64,000 bases of DNA from Cavenderia fasciculata. Taxonomy: Eukaryota > Evosea > Eumycetozoa > Acytosteliales > Cavenderiaceae. This document shows positions 1 through 11,535 of the stretch, in pieces. The notes below the pieces were generated by a model. It searched no databases, was not told the origin of the DNA, and was given only the letters and a program-made list of their open reading frames with translations. Both the position numbers and the translations under genes were made by a program. Numbering within the stretch: the stretch's first letter is position 1; each line of letters begins with the position of its first letter. The DNA is taken from contig NW_004457624.1 of assembly GCF_000203815.1 (NCBI RefSeq), forward strand, positions 558,001 to 622,000, in the 5' to 3' direction.

Positions 1-513
1 AGAGTTGTGAACTGGAATAGAAGGAATAGGAATTAGTTGTTCATTCTAATAATAATAATAATAATATTATATATAATTATTACAAAGTGTGTATTGTATT
101 GTATGATTTCATTGTAAAATTTATTATTTCAATTGACAACCCGCTACTACCTCGACATATACAACCAACATAACCATTACACATACATACATCAAAAAAA
201 AAAAAAAAAAAAAAAAAACGAGTTATTTTTAAATCCACCAACAACCACAAACAAACCAGACCAGACAATACAATACGATAGACTGGAAAAAAAACTAACC
301 AACTTTTTTTGATTTAAATATAGATATAATTTAAATTATACCTTTCCTATAATACACACACACACACACAAACAAAAGACAAGACAGAGAAGAAATATTA
401 TATTATATTATCATTTATAATTTTAATTAATTGCGACATTTGACTCTTGTTTTGCTTGCTTGATTGCTTGTATTAAATTAATTAATTAATTAATCAATTT
501 AAAAGTGGAAGGG
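1..513. other. Gene-free stretch upstream of the ankyrin-TBC gene
   Basis: No gene is visible. The stretch is AT-rich, with a run of about 24 A at 195-218, an (AC)n tract near 355-370 and (TTAA)-like repeats just before the start codon at 514. It presumably holds the promoter and 5' leader of the next gene. Confidence 0.6.
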
Positions 514-2257
514 ATGGCAGATGCCATCGTGCAACAACAATCGATATCGTTTGGATTAGTAAAAAACAACATACAAAAGAATAGTCCTCATCCACTACAA
601 GATTATTCAAGTAGAAGTACAAGCAGTGATTTAATTAGTTCCAACATGGAATCCATATCCATCAACCAAAATAGCAGCAACATGGACAGCGGCGACGACT
701 TTTCATCCTCGACCAGCGACACACACAGTAATTCATCGTATTCGTCGTCGTCGGCCACAAGCACCTCCAACAATATAAACTTAAGCAGCGCAAGCATCCA
801 ATCCTCGCACCTCTCCAACTCGGTCGGCAGCTCCACCACGGCTCCCTCCTCTCCTTCACAACAACAACATCGCCAGCCTTCGACCCCTCATTCACCCGTA
901 CCTTCCTCCTCCTCCTCTTCCTCTATTATATCGACTCCCAAGCCATTCCCACTTCACGAAGCAGCGTTCAAGGGAGAGTACGACAAGCTCGTTTCACTTC
1001 TTTTATTCACACAAGGTGGCAAAAACCAACCAACAGGAGGATCGACAATGTTGCAAGGATCAGTTGGCGTTGCCAATGGCGGTAGTTCCAAATCGTCGTC
1101 ATTGGCCAACAGCCCCATGTATACGCCTGCAGGTGCCAGCGGAGCATCGACGGCTGAATACGTAGGTGTCAATAGTTTGGACGATAAAAAAACAACACCA
1201 TTGCACCACGCCGCCTTTAACGGTCACAAGCAATGTGTCAAACTGCTACTTGCATCGGGTGCCTATCCCGATGTCGCCGATATTGATGGATGCACACCAC
1301 TTCACAACGCAGCATTCAATGGATACAAATCGGTGATGGTCATGCTCATTGATGCCGGTGCAGACTCGAATTGCATCGATATTGATGGCAACTCTGCACT
1401 GCACAAGGCCACGTTTAGCGGGTTTCACAAGTGTGCCGAGTTGCTCCTCAACAATGGTTCACAGGTCGATGCTCGCGATAGCTATGGAATCACTCCCCTA
1501 CTCAAGGCTGCCTCCAACAAGCACCAGAAATGTCTCAGTCTGTTGATCGAGCGTGGAGCCGATGTAAATAGTCGCGACAATGCCGAATCGACGGCATTGC
1601 ATCAGGCATGTTACAAGGGTAGTGATAAGGCAATCAATCTTCTCATCCAAAAGGGTGCCAATGTAAATAGTATCGACAAGGAAGGTTATTCTCCGCTCCA
1701 CAACGCTGTTTTTAATGGATTCGAAGAATGCAGTAGGATACTCCTCGATAAAGGAGCTATCATTGATCAACGTGCTCTAGATGGATGTACTCCACTTCAT
1801 TATGCATCTTCAAATGGTTTTGATCAATGTGTTTCTTTATTAATTCGTCGTGGTTGTAAATTAGATATAATGTAAGTGAAAAACAAAAAAAAAAAAAAAG
1901 AAATAGAAAAAGAGAGAGTAGAATTTGTTTGTTAACCTTTTTATTAATATTTTTTTTAGGGATCTTAAAAGAGGAAGAACACCATTACATTATGCAGCAA
2001 ATAAGGGACATTTAGTTTGTGTAGAATTATTAATTAAAGCAGGTGCTGAAACAAATATTAAAGATAATAATGGAAAATTACCAAAAAATTTAACAAAAAA
2101 TCCAGAAATTATTACTTTATTATCTGTTGAAGAGTATGTAAAAACTAAAAAAAAAGTAAAATATATATATATATATATTCTAATATTGTTATTTATTTTT
2201 ATTTTTTAGTAAAAAGAAAACAAAAAAATCAAAATCAAAAAAAGAAAAAGAAGATAC

Positions 2258-2299
<42 letters not shown>

Positions 2300-3631
2300 A
2301 ATTGAAGAATTAAAAGTAGAAAATATTAATATATCAGTTGTAGAGGTGGTTCCACAACAACCACAATCACCATCAACAAATAATAGTAATAATAATCTAA
2401 ACAGTAGTAATAATATAACAAATAATAATAATCAACAACAATCACCAAGTGTTGGATCAACGGGTTCAAGGTCAGGATCAACAGATTCAATGTCAGCTGG
2501 TGAAAAGGAATCACCAGAGACAACACCAAAACTTGATATATATGGGTTTGTCAAGACCAGTTCAACAGTAGAAGCTGAAGTTAGAACTAAAAAGACAGAC
2601 AAGTTGGAAAAGAAATGGGCCAAGATGTGTAAAAACTGGCCCAAGTTTTCCAAATCGGCCAAGCTACGTGAACGTTTACCAAAGGGTATCCCAAGTTCGG
2701 TACGTGGATTTGTATGGCAACGTTTGGTCAATATCCAAGAGATCAAAAACAAAAACTCAAATGTAACCTATAAACAATTGCTTGAAGCCCAACCAGTACC
2801 AGCCATTGCCGCTCAAATCCAACGTGACCTCAATCGTACCTTTCCAAAGCACAGCTTCTTTGTCGAAAAGGGTGGATTTGGTCAACAGATTCTTTGTAAC
2901 ATTTTAACAGCATTTTCAATTTATAATCCAGAGGTTGGATATTGTCAAGGCATGGGTTTCATCACTTGTCTACTTATTATTTACATGGCCGAAGAAGACG
3001 CTTTCTGGGTGTTGGTACAATTGGCTGAAAAATATGGCATGGCTGGTATGTGGATGCCTGAATTCCCATATCTCCAAACTTGTTTTGGTATCTTTGATAC
3101 TCTATTAGAAAATTTATTCCCACAATTATTTGCACATATTGTATGTAATAGAAAAAAAAAAAAAAAAAAAAAAAACAGAGTAAACAAATAATAGTTTACT
3201 AATCAATTCCTTTTTATTTATTTATTTATTTTTAGCATAAACAAAATGTATTTACTCCATTGTTTTCATCACAATGGTTTATTTGTTTATTAATCTATAA
3301 TTTACCTTTTCCATTGATCGTAAGAATTTGGGATCTTTTCTTGTACGATGGTTTGATTGTTGTTTTTGCAGCAGCCTTGTCATTGTTTAAGATGTATGAA
3401 GACCAAATCCTCAAATCAGAGTTTGAGGAGATTCTTTCCATCCTCAAGTTTTCAGGCTCGGAAGACAAGGGACTCCGTCTTGAGGTGTCAACATTTATGA
3501 AAATGGTGGTTCATTACAAGCACAAAATCAAACATATTGTAAAAGAAGGACTCATCAAAGACCCAAACAACCATAATAGTACAACTGCTACCACGACTCC
3601 AATTAGTAATAATAATAACGAAAAACATTAA
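514..3631 (+). CDS. Ankyrin-repeat and TBC-domain protein (predicted Rab GAP)
   Basis: Predicted Rab GTPase-activating protein of 952 aa. Exons are 514-1871, 1960-2133, 2210-3140 and 3236-3631; all three introns have GT..AG ends and keep the frame. The first ATG in frame is 514. After a Ser/Thr-rich N-terminus, about nine ankyrin repeats (TPLHNAAFNG type) run over residues 145-510, the first split from the rest by a Ser/Gly insert. An Asn/Gln linker follows, then a TBC domain at about 665-905. Both catalytic fingers are visible: the IQRDLNR (IxxDxxR, arginine) and GYCQG (YxQ, glutamine) motifs, so the GAP site looks active. TBC proteins speed GTP hydrolysis on Rabs and control membrane traffic; the Rab target cannot be read from the sequence. 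The ankyrin array probably binds a partner. Confidence 0.9.
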
Positions 3632-3782
3632 ACAGACATGGTATTCAATAATAATAAATTATACAATTATATTTCAAACCACAAATCTCATATTTATTAA
3701 CACAAGACTTTATAAAATTTGGGGTATGTTAAATTGAGCTAAAAGCATAATATTTTATGTTATTTAATTAATACAATCAAAC

Positions 3783-4349
3783 ATGTCCTCCAAAGATAAT
3801 AATAATCAGTTAAATCAACCCAGACGACTTCACGATTTAATGAACAAACTAAAATTGAGAGAGACAGACGAAAAGGAGTGGTTTTTTCTTTGGAAAGATT
3901 TACAGGAGTGGTGCAAAGAGTTCAGACAAGTAAACAAATTGGCAGTTAGAGAGTTCTTTATTGTGTGCGGTAAACCAGAGAGACCATCATTCTCTAAACT
4001 TTTATCAAAAGGAGGGATAAATCACAACCCATCATCAAAGCCATCAACCATTGGAAGAGAACTTCGTGATATAGTCGTCGAGGCTAAACAAACACTACCT
4101 TTGTTGAGCAATCTCTCCTTTCAAGACAAATTGGCAATCACCGAAGAGAGGCTACGCCAACAAGAACATATACCAGTATCCGTCGGTATAAGAGTACAAA
4201 CAAACCAACCATCCGTGCTCTCTGAAACAGAACTAACCGATATCGAGAAAGAGACTATATCAAAACATCTCAAAGCCATGGAATTAGAAGATACTCCACT
4301 ATTTACAGTCTTTAACCAAAGCTCATCAACTATGAAACTTGATGGATGA
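3783..4349 (+). CDS. Hypothetical protein, 188 aa
   Basis: I do not recognise this family. It is an intact single-exon frame starting at the ATG at 3783, with an AT-rich leader typical of the region. The protein is hydrophilic with no signal peptide or membrane segment. The N-terminal half is rich in Trp, Lys and Glu (a WFFLWKDLQEWCKEF stretch near residues 33-47) and looks helical. A basic Ser/Pro linker follows at about 75-95, then a Glu-rich helical part. It lies 150 bp after the TBC gene in the same direction. Codon use resembles the neighbouring genes, so it is probably real. A palindrome and a coding-like scrap follow its stop, so the gene may once have been longer. Confidence 0.6.
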   Translation: MSSKDNNNQLNQPRRLHDLMNKLKLRETDEKEWFFLWKDLQEWCKEFRQVNKLAVREFFIVCGKPERPSFSKLLSKGGINHNPSSKPSTIGRELRDIVVEAKQTLPLLSNLSFQDKLAITEERLRQQEHIPVSVGIRVQTNQPSVLSETELTDIEKETISKHLKAMELEDTPLFTVFNQSSSTMKLDG

Positions 4350-4395
4350 TGAGGACAAAGAAAATACTATTTCACAGGAATGTCGATCAAAAATG

Positions 4396-4434
4396 GACGC
4401 TTCCTGATGTAATTCAATTACATCAGGAAGCGTC
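4396..4434. repeat. 39-nt near-perfect palindrome
   Basis: Two 19-nt arms, 4396-4414 and 4416-4434, are exact reverse complements around one central C. The arms are mixed sequence (GACGCTTCC...), not simple AT repeats. It sits 46 bp after the stop of the 188-aa gene. As RNA it would form a long hairpin almost without a loop. It could be a terminator-like or processing element, or the trace of an inverted duplication. Confidence 0.85.
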
Positions 4435-4437
4435 AGC

Positions 4438-4545
4438 ATGAATGGTGTAATCTGTGGTTTAAAAAATGGTGATATCATAGATACTCATGAAAACTACTTT
4501 GTGATTGGCTCTGGTGCATTAGTGGTAGATGGTAATTCAAAATAG
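4438..4545 (+). pseudogene. Coding-like scrap of 35 codons
   Basis: An ATG at 4438 opens 35 codons (NGVICGLKNGDIIDTHENYF, then VIGSGALVVDG). Their composition is typical of globular protein rather than of the surrounding AT-rich DNA. It begins directly after the palindrome and ends at a TAG. It may be a short gene, an exon of something unrecognised, or the remains of a gene cut up by the rearrangement that made the palindrome. I cannot assign a family. Confidence 0.3.
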
Positions 4546-4631
4546 TGTCGATGATAAATGCTTCTCCATCAAACATTCATTTTTATTTGTTGTGACTAAT
4601 TATTTCAGACTATATTTCCATCTTTTTATTT

Positions 4632-7283
4632 TTAGGATTGATTAAAATGATTAACAATTGATAAAAGGATGGGATACATGTAATGATATTCCTTTTCACC
4701 CTTTTTGTTGATAGTTTGGACATAGAGATCTAGTATCTTTCGTAGCAACAAAATATAGGTACTGTCTAGTGGATGTTCATCCATCCATCCAATGACATAG
4801 TTGTTGATTCCCAGATTAAGGGCTTGGTGTGGAAGTAACATGTCTTTGGGTGATCGAGCTATAAGGTTATGTACAATGATTGGAAGTGGTAGTAAATGGA
4901 AATCAACTGGTGATGAAGATTGGACAGAGCTGGCTGTAAAATCTTTAAACATAAAATGACGATAATTTCTCATCCACTGGTAAGGTGCTCCAATCTCTTT
5001 GATTCCTTCTGGTACCAATGCAGTGAGTGAGAATTCCAAATGAGTGAGATCATTGGCCAGACGAAGTGTCCCCTTTTCAGACATTGGACGGAGTAGAGAT
5101 ACATGTCTGAGGAATACAGTTAGGATACGAGCTGCAATTCTCTTGCTCTGTGAAAGTAATTGGGAGGATTGGTATTTGGAGAGATAAAAGGTGTGAAAGT
5201 GGGTGATGTGTTGTTGGAGGTGTTCAATATAGTCAGAACATTGCTTTTGCTGTGGTGTTGCTTGTATATTCCAATCTTCTCCGTGCATCTTGAGTGCTAT
5301 CTGCTCGACTCCGCTGAGGAATATGTCGATGAGTGGTGATTGTATATAGTCGGCACTTTGACGCAGACGCAAGAGTGATCGGTCGATATCCTGGATTGCC
5401 TCTCTTGGCAAAGAGGTGTGTGACGACACGAGCGATTGCACCGAGTTGAGCAGCTGCGACGTGCAGTTAAAGAGACTGCAGTTGATGAGCTGAGCCTGTG
5501 TTGGACGACTCCCTGTGATCAACTCGAGTGCTGCCGGTCCCGTCTGTACCAATGACTCGATCTTGCCAGCAAACAAATCCAATATATCACATACAACCCG
5601 TGTTACCTTGCACAGCAGACTAGTATCGTCGTTTACAATCACCTCAATCTCTGACCAAATCGTTCGGGATAGATCGACCAACTGCTTGGATGTTGGTAGA
5701 ATGGGTGCTGTGCCACGTCCAGACCACGATGCGCTTTGTGGGAATAGAGATGCAACCACATTGATCATCTTGCTCTTGCTTCGCTCTAGATACCCCTTTT
5801 CAAACACACCAATCACCTTGAACAATAGGTGATGGTCGTCTTGGGTGATACCAACTGCAGCAGCCGTACCTTGTTGAATATCACAATAGTTTTGCAATCT
5901 CTTTGCAAAGTCATGAAAACATCTTGATATCTTTGGATACTCTAATATAAATGTATTTTCAATGATGGTCGATGATTTGGCTGCAACCAATAAATTAGTT
6001 TCCAATACTTTTGTTATTGATTTCCAAAATGTATTTATAATACTTTCTCCTTGGGATCCAGATACAGTAGTATTTCCACCATTTGATGTTGATGGAATAC
6101 TTGTATTTGATGATTTAATAATATCCATTAACGTTTTATGAGTTGAAGGATCTCTAATTTTTGATAATACACGTTGTAATTGAATAACTTGAATACAAGA
6201 TGTATACAATGTATCCATTACACTTTCAATCTTTGTCCAAATTGATTGTTTTTGTTGTTGGTGTTGATTATGTTGTTGTTGTTGTTGTTGTTGTTGATCA
6301 ATTACCAATTTGTTTACATTTAACATTAATTTAATACTTTTTGTCACCTTTTCAGTGATATTGTTTATGATTTGATTCACCTTTTCAACCAATATACCAA
6401 GATTGTAAAACACCTGTAATGAACTAGCAACCTCAGATTGATTTTGTGAATTCATTCCTTGCATGATTAAATTGGATGAAGTTACAATAATCTGTTCTCT
6501 ACATTGATTAATCCATTCTGTTTGTGTATCAACTATTTCAATTCCTTTTAAATCATATTCATTTTTTAATTGATCTAAAAAGTATAAAAAGTATAAAGTA
6601 GTTAATACATTAAATTGTATCTATATTCTCTTACTCTATTTTTCTACTCTACTCTATTTTTACATACTTATTTCATGTATAGATTGAGCAGCTTTTGATA
6701 GATCACGACCATCATGAAGATGAGTCTTTAACTTTTTAACTTGTTGTAGGTATCGAATGATGACACGTAACAATTCACATGAATCTTGAACACGTTTCAA
6801 TTGAGTGATCTGTGAATTGACAATATTATAAGGTTCGGATATTTCATGTTTCATATGTTGTATCGATGACTCTAGATTCTGCAGACCAACTTGTAATTCA
6901 TTCATCTCTTGATCGAAATCTTTAATATTGATAGCTTGATTAAACAAGTCTTGATAATTTGATGTAATCTAAAATGAAATATATATATTAGTAATCATCA
7001 TCATTGTTCCTTTAGATTACTACTATCGCCATACCTTTTCATTCAACTCTTGAGTGATTTCACGTTTACCAATTGATAACTTCTCAAGTGATGTAGGTAT
7101 TGATGATATCTTTAATACATTGCTTGTATAATGTGTAACGTTAAAGTCATCACTTTGAAATTGTTGATAACTCTGATCTCTTTCTAATATTGATATAGAT
7201 TTATGACCACCTCCACCATCAACTTCACTACTACTATCTATATCATGATGAGGTTGTTGGATATCTCCATTTATATTCTTCAT
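4632..7283 (-). CDS. cog5: Conserved oligomeric Golgi complex subunit 5
   Basis: Subunit of the COG tethering complex, which holds retrograde vesicles at the Golgi. The product is 830 aa, close to the family size. Exons in transcript order are 7283-7035, 6968-6668 and 6574-4632, all with canonical splice ends and matching phase. Recognised by eye from family signatures: the N-terminal DFNVTHYTSNVLK segment, the EPYNIVNSQITQLKRVQDSC coiled-coil region, DLSKAAQSIHEI, ASSLQVFYNLG, and near the C-terminus the LIRPMSEKGTLRLANDLTHLE equivalent (seen here as LLRPMSEKGTLRLANDLTHL). A Gln run near residue 280 is a local insertion. It is followed in the same direction by TAF7, with 246 bp between them; no shared function is implied. 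Confidence 0.93.
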
Positions 7284-7529
7284 GTCCTATCCTTTCTTCT
7301 TCCTCTTCTTCTAATCTGACACATTTAAATTGAAACGGTTTGACCATCACAAATTAAGGTAGCTTGGGCAAATGACTTGTTTGAAGTTCGGATTATTCCC
7401 AAAAGATGGTTTGGTTGAATTTTACATGAAAATCTTAATACATTATAATAGTTACCATATATATATATATACCTATTTCTATTTTAATATAATATCATAA
7501 TATAATAAATATATTTATTATAGTTAAAT

Positions 7530-9854
7530 TTAACTATATTTATTTTGGGAGATTGAAGTTTCTAATCTTTCAATCTCCTTTAATAGAGAACTATAGGATG
7601 CAACCATCTTGTCAATCTTTTCTTGGTGTCTATCACGTTGGATCTTGTTGAGAATGGAACTACTGGCTGCTTGAGCATCCTCGATTTTCTTTTTAAGTGA
7701 ATCTGCTTCTTGTTGAAGTTTTCTAAGAGTTGATACTGATTGTAAAATAGAGGTTGTTGAATCGACTGCAGCGACACTGTTGTTGTTCGATGACATCGTC
7801 GTTGAGGATGTTGATGTTTGAATTAAAGGTGGTGTTTCAATATTAAATGATGGTGGCGTAATTGGTAATGGTGGTGGGGGAGGTGTATTAACAATATTTG
7901 CAATTGGTTGTGGTTGTTGTTGATATTGTTGTTGTTGTTGTTGTAGTGGTGGTGAAGAAACCTCTTGCATAATAGGAGGTGTATCTATTTGAATTTGAAT
8001 ATCTTGGAGTGTTGGAGTTGATACTTGAGCGTGTTGCTGCTGATGTGTTGGAGGTGATGATATACCTCCATGTAAATTGGGTATTTTGACAATGATTGAT
8101 GGTGTAGATGTAGATGTGAATGCATCGGTTGGTGAGAATGGTTCGTGTTGATCAATATGGCCACTACCATGACCATGACCACTACCGTCACCACCACTGC
8201 TTCGGTGATCTCTTTCTCTACGTTTCTTTCGTCGTTCACCACCTTCTGATGGAGATCTCTCTTTTCGATGTCGGTGTCTGTCTTCGCTCGACCCCTCCTT
8301 TTCCTTTCTCTTTTTTCTTCTCTCTTCATCTCCTCCTCCTCCTCCCACTCCTCCTACCGATGTCGTCGATGTCGTTGTTGTAGTACTAGTAGTACTAATT
8401 ATTGTTGGAGAAAGGGGAGAGTTTGAACTGTGTTGTGTAGATGTGCCTGGAGACATGACCGATCTCCGTTCCTCGGGAATACGGAATCCATCCGTATCAA
8501 GATGTACATCTCCAATCGACGGAGACTGTGGGGGTATAGTAGCGACTGCTGCGCCTGATCCCGTCAGCGACGACAATGGTAGCTTGATCTTGAGTCCGCC
8601 ACCACTACTCAATGGCGCAGCCGAGGTTGGTGCACCCGACGGTGTGGTTGGTTGATTCCCATGGTATAGGTGTTGGTTGGCCACCTTGAGGTGATGCGGC
8701 ACTCTCTCTTTACCCTTGTCGCTACGTGTCTTTCTCTCCTTTTTAACGGGGATAAAGTCACCGTTTGCATTGATGATGCCACTGGGAGACTTTTCAGAAT
8801 CGAGTGGTGACATTGATGAAGGACGTCCAGGCGACGGGCCCGTATGCGTCAATCTTCGAGGAGGAGGAGACGGTCTATCGTCGAAATCGTCGTCGTCAAA
8901 CCCTCCAATATCGCGTCGTGTCATTGCATTTGGTTTGGTCTTGATCTTGAGTGTCATGAATCCATTCTCATTGTCTTCGTCGTGATCGATATCGTCTCCA
9001 CTATCCTCCTCGTCCAATGCGACCTGATCATCAGCTCTCTCCTCAAATATGATCGTCTCGGTCGACCCCGCTGCAAACATCTCTGTACCATACTGCTCAC
9101 GCAGCTCTTCCAACGTTACAAACTCTGCTTCTTCTTGTTCATTATACCCTGGTTTAATTAATCTAATAACCTCTTCTTCAATCTTTGCAATATCCAATAC
9201 TTTCTACAAACATACACACACACATATGTTAATACATTGTATCTTTAATATTAATTAAATTATGTCTTTGTATAGCATACATACCTCTTTAGATGCTTCA
9301 ATGAATCTCTTTTTTACAATGTCTTTGGTTGGTGGAGTGATACCACTTGTTGACTTGAAGTCTTTTGGTATGTCTTCGATAGTTGTTGGGTATTCGTTGT
9401 TATTGTTGTTATTGTTGTTATTGTTTGGGTCATGGTTATCAAACACTTGTATAATCTGTCCGACGTCGCCCGTCTTAAAGTATGAGCTCTTGTCCAATGT
9501 CTTGTGTGACTCTAGTACACATGGTAGATCGAGTAGTGCTGCGTTGTACTCTTCTTGACCAAACTTGAATTGTACCTGTCTCCCATCCTTGAAAGAGAGA
9601 TCGATTGGTGTATCTATATGTTTCTGCTTGATCATCTTTCTGACTCTATCTGCGAGTTGTGGTGGCAGTCTAAGTATCAACTGATCTTCACAGTTGAGTG
9701 GTCTACCAACACCCATTAATTGATTAGGTTGGTGTCCACCCTGTATTTGTTGTTGTGACTGATTGAGTGACATTGAAGATGTTGATTGTTGTAATGGGTA
9801 TCCCCCTCCTCCACCTCCACTCTGATGTGAATTGTTGTTATTATTACTATTCAT
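7530..9854 (-). CDS. taf7: TFIID subunit TAF7
   Basis: Transcription initiation factor TFIID subunit 7, 747 aa. Exons are 9854-9285 and 9203-7530, joined in phase 0. The TAFII55 N-terminal domain is clear at residues 50-150: EDQLILRLPPQLADRVR, then LLDLPCVLESHKTLDKSSYFKTGDVGQI, and later ITPPTKDIVKKRF. In animals TAF7 binds TAF1 and restrains its acetyltransferase activity. The second exon is unusually long and of low complexity: acidic, then Pro/Ser-rich, then an Arg/Lys/His block (RHRHRKERSPSEGGERRKKR), Gln runs, and a coiled coil at the end. This makes the protein about twice the length of human TAF7 (about 350 aa). Divergent from CNOT10. Confidence 0.93.
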
Positions 9855-9855
9855 T

Positions 9856-10164
9856 ATATATCTTCGATAGATATATGTATGTATATGTATATCTATCTAT
9901 CTATCTCTCTTTCTTGAAAAGATAATAAACTATTATTCATCAAGAATGCAAGAGACAAGAAGCTTTAACATTTTGAAAATTAATTTTTTGAATTATTATA
10001 TGTGGAGGTCGACCTTGAATGATCATCAACTGCATGTTCATTTTTTGCAAGTTCAACAAACAACACTCTTCTTTCAGATATCTTTGTATCCTATACTATC
10101 TCTCTCTATCTTATTTATTTATCTATTCTATCCGATCGATCAGTTTGACTAATAGCCAAGAAGA
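9856..10164. promoter_or_regulatory. Shared intergenic promoter region of TAF7 and CNOT10
   Basis: 310 bp separate the two start codons, which face away from each other, so both promoters must lie here. The stretch is AT-rich with (TATC)n next to TAF7 and T/C-rich tracts next to CNOT10. I see no named motif. Short ORFs here are chance. Confidence 0.45.
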
Positions 10165-10908
10165 ATGGAAGAGATACAGAACTTGGCGATTAGAGCAGCA
10201 ACGCATTTCAACAAGGCCGAGTATGACAAGGCGTCACAGTTGTTTTTGGAGCTCAAGCAAAAGACGACAAACAATAAAGAGGTGTTGATGAACCTGTCGA
10301 TATCAGATTACTATCAGCGTAGTTGCAGCAACCCTGCTAAACTACTCGACGAACTATCGTCACTCTATAAAGCTACATTGGTCAAAGACAAGCAACAACA
10401 ACAATCAGACAGTAAAGACAAAGACAAAGATGTCGGATCGTCATCTCCAACATCCGACCTATCACCCAACACATCACCAGTATTAACTGCTCAGCAGTCA
10501 AACAAATCTGCTGCTACTGATTCTCCATCCTCTACCTCTCCACCTCCACCAACTGCTTCATTGTCATCTCCTACAACTACAACTGAATCATCATCATCAT
10601 CATCATCATCATCAACATCATCAACATCAATTGATAGTGAACAAGCCATTCTTTTATACAATCAAGCTGTGTTATTACATGCGACTAAACAACATGGATC
10701 TGCATATGAACATTTAGAATTACTCTACCAAAATATGTTGTTTCTAGACGACTATATTGCCATTCGTGTCTGTTTGTTGATGATCAATGTAGCCATCACC
10801 GTGCAAATGTACGACAAGGCATATTCGGTACTTCTCAACCTCGAACAAAGCTTTTCACATCTATACTACAACAATAAGGATGTACCACCGACTATTGATG
10901 ACGATGAC

Positions 10909-10983
<75 letters not shown>

Positions 10984-11504
10984 CTCTCATCCTCTTCTTC
11001 TTCTACTACTACCTCTTTTGAATCATCATCTGCTGCTGCTGCTGAAAATTGGGCAAACACAATGATGACACCAATCGAATTTAGATTCATCATTCATGTT
11101 TATAAAGCCAAACTATATCTCCTTTCAAATTCAAATGATTATCTTTATCTTGCCAAAGAAGAAATTAAAAATGCAATTTCAAAAGGTGTAAAGGTAAGTA
11201 AACCAAGCTAGCTAAACTATCATCCATCGGTCAGTCTCCAACATATTAATATGTTGAATCCTTTTATTTTGTTTAGATTAATTACAAGTTATTACCATCA
11301 TGTCATTTATTAAAAGCAAATTATTATAATAACCTTGGATCAAATACAAGCAAGATGGTTCAATTTTTAAATCTTTCAAAGGATGGTATCAATGAAACCC
11401 CAAATGAACCAACTACTCCTCCAACTACAACTACAACAAATGTCGCTCCTCCTCCAACTACAACGTCGACAAAAGCAAAGAATTCAAAACAACAAAAACA
11501 ACAA

Positions 11505-11535
<31 letters not shown>

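Noticed and set aside
10866-11093. Poly-Leu and poly-Ile frames over the CNOT10 Asn run
   Set aside because: Out-of-frame readings of the AAT repeat.
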